Translations under genes and position numbers: made by a program
The notes under the pieces: generated by a model
What the model was told of the DNA's origin: nothing
Database searches by the model: none
What the model saw: the letters and a program-made list of their open reading frames with translations, nothing else
In this document: one piece after another, positions 54,786 to 63,956 of the stretch
Position numbering within the stretch: the stretch's first letter is position 1
Layout of the letters: each line of letters begins with the position of its first letter
Assembly (NCBI GenBank): GCA_045531405.1
Contig: JAZSDX010000066.1
Coordinates: forward strand, 6,577 to 70,576
Length of the DNA: 64,000 nt
Reading direction: 5' to 3'
Origin: RGIG4079 sp045531405
GTDB lineage: Bacteria > Bacteroidota > Bacteroidia > Bacteroidales > Muribaculaceae

Positions 54786-55766
54786 ATGATGAAATATAGT
54801 TGGTTGTGGATGTTATTTGTGCTGGTGAGTTTCTACTCGTCGGCACAATCGCGATTAATGATTGACAATCATGTGAATTTCGATAATGAGAAGTTGGTGG
54901 AATTTCAACCCGAAAGTTATATTGTGGGGAGTGAGAGATGGAAGGATAATCAAAATGTGGACGCTGTATATTTAGTTGATGAGGTAGATTCAATGATATT
55001 ATTATATAATAAAATTGAATATGATAAATATGAGCAGAGTAGATTGGCTATTCCCCAAAATGTGGCAATGGTGATAAATTCAATAATTACATCGTCGGTT
55101 GAGACAGCAATGTTAAAATCTAAAGATATGCTATATTTTGATTCTACCCCAATGTATTATTGTTTCTGTAAGGGGAAAGAAACAAGAGTATTGATGATTA
55201 ATCCAATAAAAAACACCTCGTGTGGCAGGTTGGAGGTATTGTGTGAAATTTTATATAAAGCAATAAAGGAAAAAGATGCGTCTCAACTCTTGAATTCAAT
55301 GCAATATTTTCTTGAGTTGGATGAGGAATTTAAGGGTAGATATCCGATAGATTTATATGAATTAACATCATATGGGGTAATGAGCCGGATGAGTCGGGAT
55401 TTTTTTACATATACAATGTCGATGGGACGCACTACGATAAGTTTGGCGATAGAGGCTCCAGATGAATTGCGAGGCTATCAAGATGAATTGATGGATTATA
55501 GTGAAAAGAGTAAGAATAAATATCTTTCGTTGATGATTGAATGTTGCAAATGGCAGTTGATTAATCAGTCAAAAGATTTATATGTCGAATTAATTTTTAC
55601 TGATGATAAGGTTGATTATAATTTGAGTATAGAAGCTTCGGGGTTTTATGGAGGTGCATATTCTGTGACTTTGCCTAAAAATAAGTTGAGTGTAGAAGGG
55701 ATAAAAGAGTCGCTCTCAAAGGTGTGTTCTTATGTCGATTTAGGAGAATATTTTGTGGAATTTTAA
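54786..55766 (+). CDS. Exported protein of unknown function
   Basis: A 326-residue protein I do not recognise. A signal peptide (1-20, YSSAQSR) is followed by a mixed alpha/beta chain with no clear motif. Notable segments are a Cys pair at YYCFCKGKE, an acidic stretch ELDEEFKGRYPIDLYEL and a C-terminal strand-rich part. No lipobox or T9SS tail is visible, so it is probably periplasmic. The gene ends close to the start of an HD-domain gene, and the two are probably co-transcribed. Confidence 0.6.
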   Translation: MMKYSWLWMLFVLVSFYSSAQSRLMIDNHVNFDNEKLVEFQPESYIVGSERWKDNQNVDAVYLVDEVDSMILLYNKIEYDKYEQSRLAIPQNVAMVINSIITSSVETAMLKSKDMLYFDSTPMYYCFCKGKETRVLMINPIKNTSCGRLEVLCEILYKAIKEKDASQLLNSMQYFLELDEEFKGRYPIDLYELTSYGVMSRMSRDFFTYTMSMGRTTISLAIEAPDELRGYQDELMDYSEKSKNKYLSLMIECCKWQLINQSKDLYVELIFTDDKVDYNLSIEASGFYGGAYSVTLPKNKLSVEGIKESLSKVCSYVDLGEYFVEF

Positions 55767-55770
55767 TGTT

Positions 55771-56397
55771 GTGAAGAATAGAATAAATACATCCTTGCGC
55801 AAATATATAGAGGAAAAGATTATTCCTCGTTATGATGAATTTGATGCAGGCCATCGTCGTGATCATGTGATGATGGTAATTGAGCAAAGTATAGATTTTG
55901 CTCAATATTATGATGTGGATATAAATATGGTATATGTAATAGCGGCTTATCATGATGTTGGATTAATTGCCGGAAGAGAGTTGCATCATATAGTGTCGGG
56001 TGATATTGTTGTAAATGATGAAAGGTTGCTGCGTTGGTTTAGTAAAGAAAAAATAAAATGTATAGCAGAGGCAGTCGTTGATCATCGAGCATCAAATGAG
56101 GCAGAACCACGTTCTATATATGGAAAAATAGTGGCAGAAGCTGATAGGGTGATAGATTCAGAAATTATTGTGCGTCGCACAATTCAATATGGTTTGTCTC
56201 ATTATCCACATTTGAATAAAGAAGAGCATTATAATCGTTTTGAGAAACATATGATGGAAAAGTATGCCGAAGGAGGATATCTTAAATTATGGATACCTCA
56301 ATCGTCAAATGCAGAACGATTGCGTTTGTTTAGACAACAATTGAAAAGTCAGGAGAAAAGAAAACTTATGTTTGAAGAAGAATGGAATAAGTTGTAA
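55771..56397 (+). CDS. HD-domain phosphohydrolase-like protein
   Basis: A protein of about 208 residues with the HD metal-binding pattern: HRRDHVMMVIEQS (H near 30), AAYHDVGL (His-Asp), the later VVDHRA and EADRVID. HD proteins hydrolyse phosphoester bonds of nucleotides or related substrates; this one is close to small stand-alone HD families of Bacteroidota with unknown substrate. No ATG suits the start. I prefer the GTG at 55771, 4 bp after the upstream stop; a TTG at 55753 would add six residues and overlap the upstream gene by 14 bp. Confidence 0.8.
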   Translation: MKNRINTSLRKYIEEKIIPRYDEFDAGHRRDHVMMVIEQSIDFAQYYDVDINMVYVIAAYHDVGLIAGRELHHIVSGDIVVNDERLLRWFSKEKIKCIAEAVVDHRASNEAEPRSIYGKIVAEADRVIDSEIIVRRTIQYGLSHYPHLNKEEHYNRFEKHMMEKYAEGGYLKLWIPQSSNAERLRLFRQQLKSQEKRKLMFEEEWNKL

Positions 56398-56399
56398 AA

Positions 56400-56759
56400 C
56401 TACCATTCATAACCCACTGCTACCGATTCTACTTGTGTATTGGTTATTGGAGGGGATAGCTTGGCAATTTTGATTTTTCCTCCCTCGATTAAAGGATAGT
56501 TATTGAGCAGAGTAACTCTTATTCGCTCTATAACATTTTCTAACAAGTTTGAGGGTTTTGTCATTGCTTGTTTGATAATTTGTATAACGTCAGCATAGTT
56601 GATGGTGCCAGATATGTTATCGTTGACCATAGCATTGTTGATGGGATAATATAAGATTATGCTGACTTCAAAAGTGTTTCCAATGCGACCTTCTTGCTCA
56701 TGTACTCCATGATGAGCAAATATGCGTAGTTTATTTATTTCGATATAACCTATTGTCAT
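56400..56759 (-). CDS. folB: Dihydroneopterin aldolase
   Basis: A 119-residue folate-pathway enzyme that converts 7,8-dihydroneopterin to 6-hydroxymethyl-dihydropterin and glycolaldehyde. It has the tunnelling-fold signature IEINKLRIFAHHGVHEQEGRIGN with the catalytic Glu, and the later KIKIAKLSPPITNTQVESVAV with the conserved Lys. The length matches the family. It converges with the HD gene (2 bp apart) and is 14 bp downstream of rnr. Confidence 0.92.
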   Translation of the reverse strand: MTIGYIEINKLRIFAHHGVHEQEGRIGNTFEVSIILYYPINNAMVNDNISGTINYADVIQIIKQAMTKPSNLLENVIERIRVTLLNNYPLIEGGKIKIAKLSPPITNTQVESVAVGYEW

Positions 56760-56773
56760 GTTGAATGGGTGAG

Positions 56774-59014
56774 TTATTTGCGTTTACTTCTTTTGCCTTT
56801 GCCTCTATTTTTTGTCGTTGGATGAATTGCTTGTGTTGCTGAGATGTTTTTGCCTAATATGTCTTCATCGCGACGAGGATGTCGGTTGTCAACTATTGCA
56901 AAGTCGAGTTGTTTGCGTTCAAGGTTGGCTCGAGCAACTTGGATTGTGATATTATCGCCAAGACGATAACGAGTGTTGGTGTGACGACCAACAATGCAAT
57001 AGTTTTTCTCGTCAAATTCATAATAGTCATCTGTGAGGTCGCGAATGGGTACCATTCCTTCGCACTTATTACTATTAATCTCAACATATAGCCCCCATTC
57101 GGTAACTCCTGAAATTACGCCATCAAATACCTCCCCAAGGTGGTCGGCAAGAAATTCTACTTGTTTGTACTTGATAGATGCTCGTTCGGCATTGGCGGCA
57201 AGCTGTTCCATGCTTGACGAGTGCTTGCATTGTTCTTCAAGTTTGTCAATATTTACACTACGTCCACCATTGAGATATTTGTCAAGAAGTCGGTGTACCA
57301 TCATGTCGGGATAGCGACGTATTGGAGAGGTGAAATGAGTGTAATATTCAAATCCCAAACCATAGTGCCCAACGTTTACAGTGGTGTATATCGCTTTAGC
57401 CATTGATCGGATGGCGAGTGTGGAAAGGAAATTTTCTTCGCCTTTGCCTTTTAGCTCGCTTAACATGCGATTGATTGAACGATTAATGTCACGAGGAGTA
57501 CCTGAATCCTTGATCTTATAGCCAAATACTCGCGATTGTTTAGCAAGTTCGGTGAGCTTTTCGGGATCAGGCTCGTCGTGTACACGATATACAAATGCTT
57601 TTGCTTTCTTTTTGCCGGCTACACATCCTATTTCACGGGCAACGGTTTTATTAGCAAGTAGCATGAATTCTTCAATGAGCTTGTTGGCATCTTTTGACTC
57701 TTTGAAGAAAACTCCAATCGGATGACCGGTTTCGTCTATGTCAAATCTCACTTCGCAACGGTCAAATTCTACAGATCCATTTTCGTAGCGTTCTTTGCGA
57801 AGGATTTTTGCAAGTCGATCAAGGACGAGTATTTCTTGAGAATATTCACCATATCCCGATTCAATTATTTCTTGTGCCTCTTCGTATGTAAATCTACGAT
57901 TACTTTCGATTACGGTTCGTGCTATTTTGTGACTGATTACTCGAGCATTGTCGTCCATTTCAAATATGCAGGAAAATGCGAGCTTTTCTTCGTTTGGTCG
58001 CAATGAACATATGCCGTTGCAAAGGTGTTCGGGCAACATTGGGACAACTCTATCGACAAGATATACCGATGTCGCTCGATTTTCGGCTTCGCGGTCAATG
58101 ATTGACCCAGATCTTACATAGTGGGTTACATCGGCAATATGAACCCCAATTTCGTAATTGCTGTTTGGCAGGCGAGTTATAGATAGGGCATCATCAAAGT
58201 CTTTAGCATCGCGAGGGTCAATGGTAAAAGTTGTGGCTTTTCTCATGTCAAGTCGAGATGCAATGACTTCGGGGGTAATGCCGGCGTCGATTTTGTCGGC
58301 TGCGCGCTCCACTGCTTCGGGGTATTTATAAGGGAGCCCATATTCGGCAAGGATTGCGTGAATTTCGGCATTGTTTTCACCTGATTTCCCTAATATGTCA
58401 ACAATCTCCCCTTGGGGGTTTTTGTCTTCTTCGGACCAATTGGTGATACGTGCTATTGCTTTGTCTCCTGTTTTGCCATTTTTTAGCTTAGCTTTGGGTA
58501 TGAATATATCTACGGCAAGAAATTTAGAGTCGGTAAGTAAGTACCCATAATGCTTTTCTACTTTAAGCTGACCGATGAATACTTGTTCTTTCTTCTCAAT
58601 AATTTCAATGACTTCAGCTTCGGGCTCTGAGCCTTTGCGATGGGCGGCGATGTTAACTTTTACTTTGTCTCCGTTGAGTGCATGCATTGATTTGCGTTCG
58701 GCAACAAAGATTGCTTCTCCGTCATCGTCGGTTATTACGCTGTTTTTCCCATTGCTGCGACGTACAAATGTGCCGGTGGTGAGATTTGTGCGAGCCGGTG
58801 ATTTGTATTTGCCGGGAGTGGTCTCAATGAGATCGCCATCAAAGGCCATCTCGGCAAGTGTGAGTGCTACGGCACGTTGTTGTTTTAGAGTTGTGGCACC
58901 AATAGCGTGAGAGACTTGTTTGTAGTTAAACGTGTTGTTGCTTTGCTGATTGATGTATTCTTTTACGAGCAGTGTTAGTTGTGCTGCTTTGCTTTTTTTT
59001 GACGAACGTGCCAT
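56774..59014 (-). CDS. rnr: Ribonuclease R (RNase II family 3'-5' exoribonuclease)
   Basis: A 746-residue exoribonuclease that degrades structured RNA. An N-terminal helix-turn-helix and two cold-shock domains (about 20-215) precede the RNB catalytic domain (about 250-575), which has TIDPRDAKDFDDALS with the metal-binding aspartates and the HFTSPIRRYPDMMVHRLL motif. An S1 domain (about 630-720; GVISGVTEWGLYVEINSNKC) and a basic tail follow. It is shorter than E. coli RNase R (813) but domain-complete. It is downstream of gyrB, separated by a strong terminator. Confidence 0.95.
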   Translation of the reverse strand: MARSSKKSKAAQLTLLVKEYINQQSNNTFNYKQVSHAIGATTLKQQRAVALTLAEMAFDGDLIETTPGKYKSPARTNLTTGTFVRRSNGKNSVITDDDGEAIFVAERKSMHALNGDKVKVNIAAHRKGSEPEAEVIEIIEKKEQVFIGQLKVEKHYGYLLTDSKFLAVDIFIPKAKLKNGKTGDKAIARITNWSEEDKNPQGEIVDILGKSGENNAEIHAILAEYGLPYKYPEAVERAADKIDAGITPEVIASRLDMRKATTFTIDPRDAKDFDDALSITRLPNSNYEIGVHIADVTHYVRSGSIIDREAENRATSVYLVDRVVPMLPEHLCNGICSLRPNEEKLAFSCIFEMDDNARVISHKIARTVIESNRRFTYEEAQEIIESGYGEYSQEILVLDRLAKILRKERYENGSVEFDRCEVRFDIDETGHPIGVFFKESKDANKLIEEFMLLANKTVAREIGCVAGKKKAKAFVYRVHDEPDPEKLTELAKQSRVFGYKIKDSGTPRDINRSINRMLSELKGKGEENFLSTLAIRSMAKAIYTTVNVGHYGLGFEYYTHFTSPIRRYPDMMVHRLLDKYLNGGRSVNIDKLEEQCKHSSSMEQLAANAERASIKYKQVEFLADHLGEVFDGVISGVTEWGLYVEINSNKCEGMVPIRDLTDDYYEFDEKNYCIVGRHTNTRYRLGDNITIQVARANLERKQLDFAIVDNRHPRRDEDILGKNISATQAIHPTTKNRGKGKRSKRK

Positions 59015-59039
59015 ATTGGTATAGTTTTATTAGTTAAAC

Positions 59040-59072
59040 AAAAACGCGCCGTAATAGTTGCGGCGCGTTTTT
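59040..59072. terminator. Intrinsic terminator between gyrB and rnr
   Basis: AAAAACGCGCCG (59040-59051) and CGGCGCGTTTTT (59061-59072) form a perfect 12-bp stem with a 9-base loop, followed on the minus strand by further T residues, just after the gyrB stop. Confidence 0.88.
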
Positions 59073-59081
59073 ATGATTAAA

Positions 59082-61013
59082 TTACGCGTCAATGTTAGCG
59101 TAATTGGCATTCGCTTCAATAAAGTCGCGACGCGGGGCTACATCTTCGCCCATGAGCATTGAGAAAATGCGGTCGGCTTCGGCTGCATCACTGATGTTGA
59201 CTTGTTTCAACATGCGTTGCTCAGGATCCATAGTTGTGTCGCGAAGTTCCTCCGCACTCATTTCTCCAAGACCTTTATAGCGTTGCACTTTTGTTTTTTC
59301 TCCATGACGGGCAATGAATTGTTGTACTTGAATGTCGTTCCAACAATATTCTTCAACTTTGCCACGCGAACATTTATACAATGGTGGTGTGGCAAGATAG
59401 AGATACCCATTTTCGATGATTGGACGCATGCGACGGAAGAAGAATGTCATCAACAATGTTGCAATGTGGCTACCATCGACGTCGGCATCGGTCATGATGA
59501 TGATTTTGTGGTAGGCGAGGCGTGAAAGGTTGACTTGTGTTTTGTCTTCTTCAGTGCCAATTGTTACACGCATTGCACGGAATAGGTTGGCGATTTCTTC
59601 GTTGTCGAATATTTTGTGTTCCATGGCTTTTTCCACATTGAGTATTTTTCCTCGCAATGGGAGAATAGCTTGGAATGTGCGATCGCGTCCTTGTTTTGCT
59701 GTACCACCTGCAGAATCCCCTTCGACGATAAATAGTTCGCAGTCTTCGGCTGTGCGTGATGAGCAGTCGGCAAGTTTGCCGGGAAGGCCACCTCCACTAA
59801 GAGGTGATTTGCGAAGGATTTTTGCTCGAGCGTTGTAGGCTGCGTGGCGAGCTTGTGCGGCTACTATGACTTTTTCGACGATGGTTTTTGCTTGTTTAGG
59901 ATGTTCTTCTAGGTAGTTGCGAAGAGCTTCGCTTACAGCTTGTTGTACAGCGCCAATTACTTCGTTGTTGCCAAGCTTGGTTTTTGTTTGTCCCTCAAAT
60001 TGGGGTTCCATAACTTTTACCGAAATAACAGCAGTAACACCTTGACGGAAATCGTCGCTGGCAATCTCGATTTTAAGTTTGTCGAGCATCTTGTTGTCTT
60101 CGGCGTATTTTTTTAATGTCGCTGTCAGCCCACGGCGGAATCCGGTTAAGTGTGTACCACCTTCGATAGTGTTTATGTTGTTAACGTATGAGTAAACGTT
60201 CTCGTTGAATGTGCTGTTGTATGTCAATGCGACTTCTACCGGAATGCCCTGGCGTTCGGTGTTGAGATGGATAACGTCGTTGATGAGTGACTCTTTGTTT
60301 CCATCTATATATTCAACAAATTCGCGAAGCCCATCTTGAGAATAGAAGACCTCATGTTTTACTTCTCCATTTTCGTTAACAACACGATTGTCAGACAATG
60401 TCAGTGTGATGCCGGCATTGAGGAATGCCAAGTCGCGAAGACGATTAGCAAGTGTAGTGTAATCATACACTGTTTCAGTGAAGATTGTGTCGTCTGGTTT
60501 GAATGTTACGCTTGTTCCGGTGTGGTCGGTGTTGCCAATGACACGCAATTCGGTGGTTGGTTTGCCGTATGCGTATTCTTGTACATGGATTTTGCCTCCA
60601 CGATGCACTTCGGCACGGAGATATGATGAAAGTGCGTTAACACATGATACTCCCACGCCGTGAAGACCTCCGGATACTTTATAAGAGCCCTTGTCGAATT
60701 TACCACCGGCGTGAAGCACTGTGAGTACAACCTCGAGCGCACTTTTGTTTTCTTTTTCGTGAATGTCAACAGGGATGCCACGACCATTATCGACAACTGT
60801 GATAGAGTTGTCCTCGTTGATTGTTACATCAATGTGGCTTGCATGCCCGGCAAGGGCTTCATCAATAGAGTTATCAACTACCTCATATACCAAGTGATGC
60901 AAACCCTTGACGCTGATGTCGCCAATGTACATTGCGGGACGTTTACGCACAGCTTCCAAGCCTTCAAGAACTTGGATATTACTGGCACTATATTCCTCTT
61001 CTAATTCTGCCAT
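59082..61013 (-). CDS. gyrB: DNA gyrase subunit B
   Basis: A 643-residue ATPase subunit of DNA gyrase. The GHKL ATPase domain (about 1-220) has EVVDNSIDEALAGHA and VDNGRGIP. The transducer domain follows. The TOPRIM domain (about 420-540) has VEGDSAGGTAKQGRDRTFQA and TDADVDGSHIATLLMTFF. The C-terminal tail has QRYKGLGEM. The DNA-binding insertion of E. coli GyrB is absent, giving the short form usual outside Proteobacteria. The sequence after TOPRIM (QRYKGLGEMSAEELRDTTMD) favours gyrB over parE, but paralogy with ParE is the main alternative. Confidence 0.94.
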   Translation of the reverse strand: MAELEEEYSASNIQVLEGLEAVRKRPAMYIGDISVKGLHHLVYEVVDNSIDEALAGHASHIDVTINEDNSITVVDNGRGIPVDIHEKENKSALEVVLTVLHAGGKFDKGSYKVSGGLHGVGVSCVNALSSYLRAEVHRGGKIHVQEYAYGKPTTELRVIGNTDHTGTSVTFKPDDTIFTETVYDYTTLANRLRDLAFLNAGITLTLSDNRVVNENGEVKHEVFYSQDGLREFVEYIDGNKESLINDVIHLNTERQGIPVEVALTYNSTFNENVYSYVNNINTIEGGTHLTGFRRGLTATLKKYAEDNKMLDKLKIEIASDDFRQGVTAVISVKVMEPQFEGQTKTKLGNNEVIGAVQQAVSEALRNYLEEHPKQAKTIVEKVIVAAQARHAAYNARAKILRKSPLSGGGLPGKLADCSSRTAEDCELFIVEGDSAGGTAKQGRDRTFQAILPLRGKILNVEKAMEHKIFDNEEIANLFRAMRVTIGTEEDKTQVNLSRLAYHKIIIMTDADVDGSHIATLLMTFFFRRMRPIIENGYLYLATPPLYKCSRGKVEEYCWNDIQVQQFIARHGEKTKVQRYKGLGEMSAEELRDTTMDPEQRMLKQVNISDAAEADRIFSMLMGEDVAPRRDFIEANANYANIDA

Positions 61014-61093
61014 AAATTTGGAGTCTATTTATTGATGTTTTGTTCGTAAGTGAGCGAAAGGTGAGGGCAGTAGAATACCTACCTTTCAGCAAA

Positions 61094-61124
61094 CAAAGAT
61101 ACTAAATTTTCAATGGATGACAAA
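61094..61124 (-). promoter_or_regulatory. Promoter of gyrB
   Basis: On the minus strand TTTG (61121-61124), 19-nt spacer and TATCTTTG (61094-61101), placing the start about 75 bp before the gyrB ATG. Confidence 0.72.
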
Positions 61125-61209
61125 ATTTTTTGCGATTAGATTTGCTAATATTTTTGTTGTTGCAAAATATAATGCAATAGTGAAAAAATGTAAAATTGCG
61201 AGAGCTTCT

Positions 61210-61241
61210 ATTGCATGATATAAAAATAGTATCTACCTTTG
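61210..61241 (+). promoter_or_regulatory. Promoter of tRNA-Pro
   Basis: ATTG (61210-61213), 20-nt spacer and TACCTTTG (61234-61241), 18 bp upstream of the mature tRNA 5' end. Confidence 0.6.
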
Positions 61242-61259
61242 CATCGCTTTTAACCAAAT

Positions 61260-61334
61260 CGGGGTGTAGCTCAGCCAGGTTAGAGTACGCGTCTGGGGGG
61301 CGTGTGGTCGGAAGTTCGAATCTTCTCACCCCGA
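61260..61334 (+). tRNA. tRNA-Pro (anticodon GGG)
   Basis: CGGGGTG pairs with CACCCCG as a perfect 7-bp acceptor stem. The D arm is GCTCAGCCAGGTTAGAGT. The anticodon arm CGCGT-CTGGGGG-GCGTG carries GGG. The T loop is TTCGAAT and the discriminator base is A. CCA is not encoded (CT follows). Confidence 0.96.
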
Positions 61335-61337
61335 CTA

Positions 61338-61373
61338 AAAAAAGGTCTTAGCGATTTCGTTGAGACCTTTTTT
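61338..61373 (+). terminator. Intrinsic terminator after tRNA-Pro
   Basis: AAAAAAGGTCT ... AGACCTTTTTT, with further inner pairs (TTAGCGA with TCGTTG), forms a long hairpin ending in six T residues, immediately after the tRNA. Confidence 0.85.
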
Positions 61374-61522
61374 GTATTTTAGGGTCTTGTATTATTGGCA
61401 AAAAAAAGGACTTAAAGTTGGAATGAAAGTCGAATAAATCTTAAAAATGGCTTTCTTAAATTTTGTTTTTGTATTGTGAACAGAAAAACTTCTTAATTTG
61501 AAATAAAAACATAATTAAAGTT

Positions 61523-62497
61523 ATGGGATGCGAAATTTGTAGAAATAAAGAGTTGAAAGCGATTTATAAATGCTTTTTTATGAAGTCAAATGTGGATTTT
61601 TTGACAGAGGAGTATGTAGAACATACAGAATGGAAAGGCATAGATTCAAAGTCGTCGTTATCATTCAAAGAAGAAAAGAGTATAGAGGAGATCTTTGAAT
61701 TGTCAAATAAAGAACGATTTGTTGAAAAAAGTAAAGATGCAGAGCCGCGTATAAAGGTATTACATTCTTCCGCATTATTACCTTTGTTGGTGTTTTATAA
61801 TGTAAGTAATGAGAATAATCTGGTAATAAAAATAGGAAAAGATAATGTTGTATTTGATGAGGTTTATTTTGAAGTGCAAAATAAGGTTTTTGCATCAGGT
61901 TATCCGTCTAAAGTTGATGTTGCACTCGTGTCTAAAAAGAGTAAAGTAGTGTTGTATGTTGAGTCTAAGTTTACAGAATATTTGAGAGGGAATGTGTCTA
62001 ATGAATTTAGTGGCAAGTATGAGGGAATTGTAAAAAGTGTATTAGGTGATAAATATGAGAAATGTAATGATGGAAAGTTGAAGATTAAGGATTATACGTA
62101 TGGAGAAGGTGTAAAACAGTTGATTGCTCACTTCGTGGGTATATGTAAGGGCGCAGTAAGTAGAAAAAATGAGGCAGATAAGTATATAAAAGAAGGATAC
62201 AAAGTTTGTTTGGCTGAGCTGTTGTTTAAGTTTGATAATGTATTAAATGAAGGACGATTTGAAAAATATTCGAAGCAGTATGAGGGGATTTCAAGAAAAC
62301 TAAATGATATATATGAATCGTGTAAAGAACATACAGGAAAATGTTGTGGATGTAATGAAACCGATTCCGATATAATAATTTCAAATGCTCCGAAGAATGT
62401 TGAAGTGTTGCCCAAGCTATTGACATATCAGGGAATCCTTAAAGAATCACCTGATTTTAAGGTAGATGAAGTGGTGCGAAGATATTATCAATTATAA
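61523..62497 (+). CDS. PD-(D/E)XK nuclease-like protein, possibly PGN_0703-type
   Basis: A 324-residue protein with a likely nuclease core: HSSALLPLLVFYNV (about 76-90), then D132 in PSKVDVAL and E147-S-K149 in VLYVESKF, the D-x14-E-x-K layout of PD-(D/E)XK enzymes. This pattern, including the HSSALL region, recalls the PGN_0703 putative restriction-endonuclease family of Bacteroidales; I cannot confirm it without a search. A Cys-rich segment (CCGCNETDSD near 275) and CEICRN at the N-terminus could hold metal. The gene has strong terminators on both sides and no methyltransferase nearby. Its coding is richer in A (GAA, AAA, ATA) than the neighbours, suggesting acquisition beside the tRNA. Confidence 0.6.
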   Translation: MGCEICRNKELKAIYKCFFMKSNVDFLTEEYVEHTEWKGIDSKSSLSFKEEKSIEEIFELSNKERFVEKSKDAEPRIKVLHSSALLPLLVFYNVSNENNLVIKIGKDNVVFDEVYFEVQNKVFASGYPSKVDVALVSKKSKVVLYVESKFTEYLRGNVSNEFSGKYEGIVKSVLGDKYEKCNDGKLKIKDYTYGEGVKQLIAHFVGICKGAVSRKNEADKYIKEGYKVCLAELLFKFDNVLNEGRFEKYSKQYEGISRKLNDIYESCKEHTGKCCGCNETDSDIIISNAPKNVEVLPKLLTYQGILKESPDFKVDEVVRRYYQL

Positions 62498-62515
62498 CAA
62501 ATAATATTGTTTTAT

Positions 62516-62547
62516 AAAAAAGAGAAATCCTAAGGTTTCTCTTTTTT
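62516..62547. terminator. Intrinsic terminator after the nuclease-like gene
   Basis: AAAAAAGAGAAA (62516-62527) and TTTCTCTTTTTT (62536-62547) form a 12-bp stem with a short loop and flanking A and T tracts. It separates this gene from the convergent glycosyltransferase gene and can act in both directions. Confidence 0.85.
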
Positions 62548-62561
62548 GTAAATTATTTGTG

Positions 62562-63773
62562 TTATCGTTTAGTCCAAGTGTGATTTTGTCGGTAGTTACG
62601 ACAACTGTTTAATTTGTTGATGGCGTTGTAGAATGGTCGAGTCATAACAAACCATGGAATAGTTATTAATAAACGACGTGATTTTAGGGCATTTAATGCT
62701 CCTCTCCAAGTGAAGATGATGGGAATCCATAAACCAAGTCCTAATGCTATAACAATAGCGGTAGGAAATAGGTTAGGCAAGGAGGTGAGGATTGTAGCGA
62801 TAGAGAGTAGAAGCCAAAGCCAAAGGATTAGCGAACAAGCTCCGAAAAAGTAACGTGCGCCTTTGCGAATAAATCGAGACGTATAGCTGTATCGACGTTT
62901 GAGGATTTTGTGGGTTTTCTTGTCGCCGTGGAAACGACATTCGATGATTGAATCGGGAGATAGCTCAACTGCGGTGTTGTGAGAATTGGCGATTTCGTTG
63001 ATAAATACGTCGTCATCGCCATAGTGGAGGTTTAGCGAACGAGAAAATCCTTTGTTGTCGAAAAAGCATTGACGGCGATATGCAAGGTTGTAGCTGAATC
63101 CACGATAAGGTGAGTTGCCGATGGCGGCAGATAGATATGTAACGGCTTCGGCTGCGCGATCAAATGCACGACGTCGGCGTCCCATTGATTTGTCGGAGGT
63201 GGGGTCGGGGCTGGCATAGCCAATAATTATATCAGTTTTGTCGTTGAAATTGCGAGTCATTAAAGAGAGCCAATTCGATGAGTTAATGCGAGAGTTGGCA
63301 TTCACTAAAACGATTATTTCGTGTCGAGCAGCTTTTATGCCAAGTGTTAGTGCAAGTTTCTTGCGAGATAGGTTGCGAGAACGGTCGGGGGTAAACGTGA
63401 GATATAAATTAAGGTATCTCAATTCAAGTTCGTTGACCACGTCGCGAGTAGATTCGGAAGCGCCATCGTTAACTACAATAACTTCAAATGGGGCAGGGTA
63501 GTCTTGCTCAAGTATTTGAGGAAGAAGTGTTGATAGGTTTGTTGCTTCATCGTTGGCATAAACAATAACCGATGCCGAAGGGAGGTTTGTTTTAGTGTTA
63601 TTGTTGTCCTCTGAATTGGAAGTGAGTGTGGCTGAAGTGCAACGTTTTTGGTGCTTAGTAATGCACGCGATGCGGTTGCGATAGAAAATAAGTAAAAAAA
63701 TCACACAAATGACGATGCATGACAAAAGTATGATTGTGATTGTTGAAATCTCGAAATTAAAAAGGAATTGCAT
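62562..63773 (-). CDS. Membrane-anchored glycosyltransferase family 2
   Basis: A 403-residue GT-A fold enzyme. One N-terminal membrane helix (8-30) precedes the catalytic domain with ASVIVYANDEATNLSTLLP, the sugar-nucleotide-binding VIVVNDGASEST and the later GDDDVFINEIA acid motif. Two helices follow at the C-terminus (about 315-360). This arrangement is common in enzymes that extend surface or lipid-linked polysaccharides from the cytoplasmic side. A TAACTTTG element on the minus strand (63793-63800) lies about 20 bp before the start. No other sugar genes adjoin it within the window. Confidence 0.88.
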   Translation of the reverse strand: MQFLFNFEISTITIILLSCIVICVIFLLIFYRNRIACITKHQKRCTSATLTSNSEDNNNTKTNLPSASVIVYANDEATNLSTLLPQILEQDYPAPFEVIVVNDGASESTRDVVNELELRYLNLYLTFTPDRSRNLSRKKLALTLGIKAARHEIIVLVNANSRINSSNWLSLMTRNFNDKTDIIIGYASPDPTSDKSMGRRRRAFDRAAEAVTYLSAAIGNSPYRGFSYNLAYRRQCFFDNKGFSRSLNLHYGDDDVFINEIANSHNTAVELSPDSIIECRFHGDKKTHKILKRRYSYTSRFIRKGARYFFGACSLILWLWLLLSIATILTSLPNLFPTAIVIALGLGLWIPIIFTWRGALNALKSRRLLITIPWFVMTRPFYNAINKLNSCRNYRQNHTWTKR

Positions 63774-63909
63774 AACTGTAGATTTATGACCACAAAGTTA
63801 CAAACATATCCTCAAAATTAAAAATGGGAAATGATATAACGGAGAATTATTTAATTAATAATGTACATTCAAAACCGAAGTGCAAAATTTACGGTAAAAA
63901 AATAAAAAT

Positions 63910-63956
63910 ATGAAAAACACCGCAGGTTTGCCAAACGGCTGGGGCGCGTAGCCCCA
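63910..63956 (+). other. Short GC-rich element with 13-codon frame and hairpin
   Basis: In an AT-rich 227-bp tail, a GC-rich patch contains an ATG-initiated frame of 13 codons (63910-63951, MKNTAGLPNGWGA then stop). A stem TGGGGC/GCCCCA (63940-63956, loop GCGTA) covers its stop codon. It may be a leader peptide, a small repeated element or nothing functional; the sequence is cut soon after, with GGAG near 63996 possibly serving a gene outside the window. Confidence 0.35.

Noticed and set aside
61102..61329. Minus-strand frame of 75 codons overlapping the tRNA-Pro gene
   Set aside because: It is the antisense of the tRNA (translation RRFELPTTRPP is a typical anti-tRNA pattern) and has no promoter or start signal of its own.
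61260..62560. Integrated mobile element at tRNA-Pro
   Set aside because: No integrase, no relaxase and no second copy of the tRNA 3' end within the window; only one gene could have been gained.
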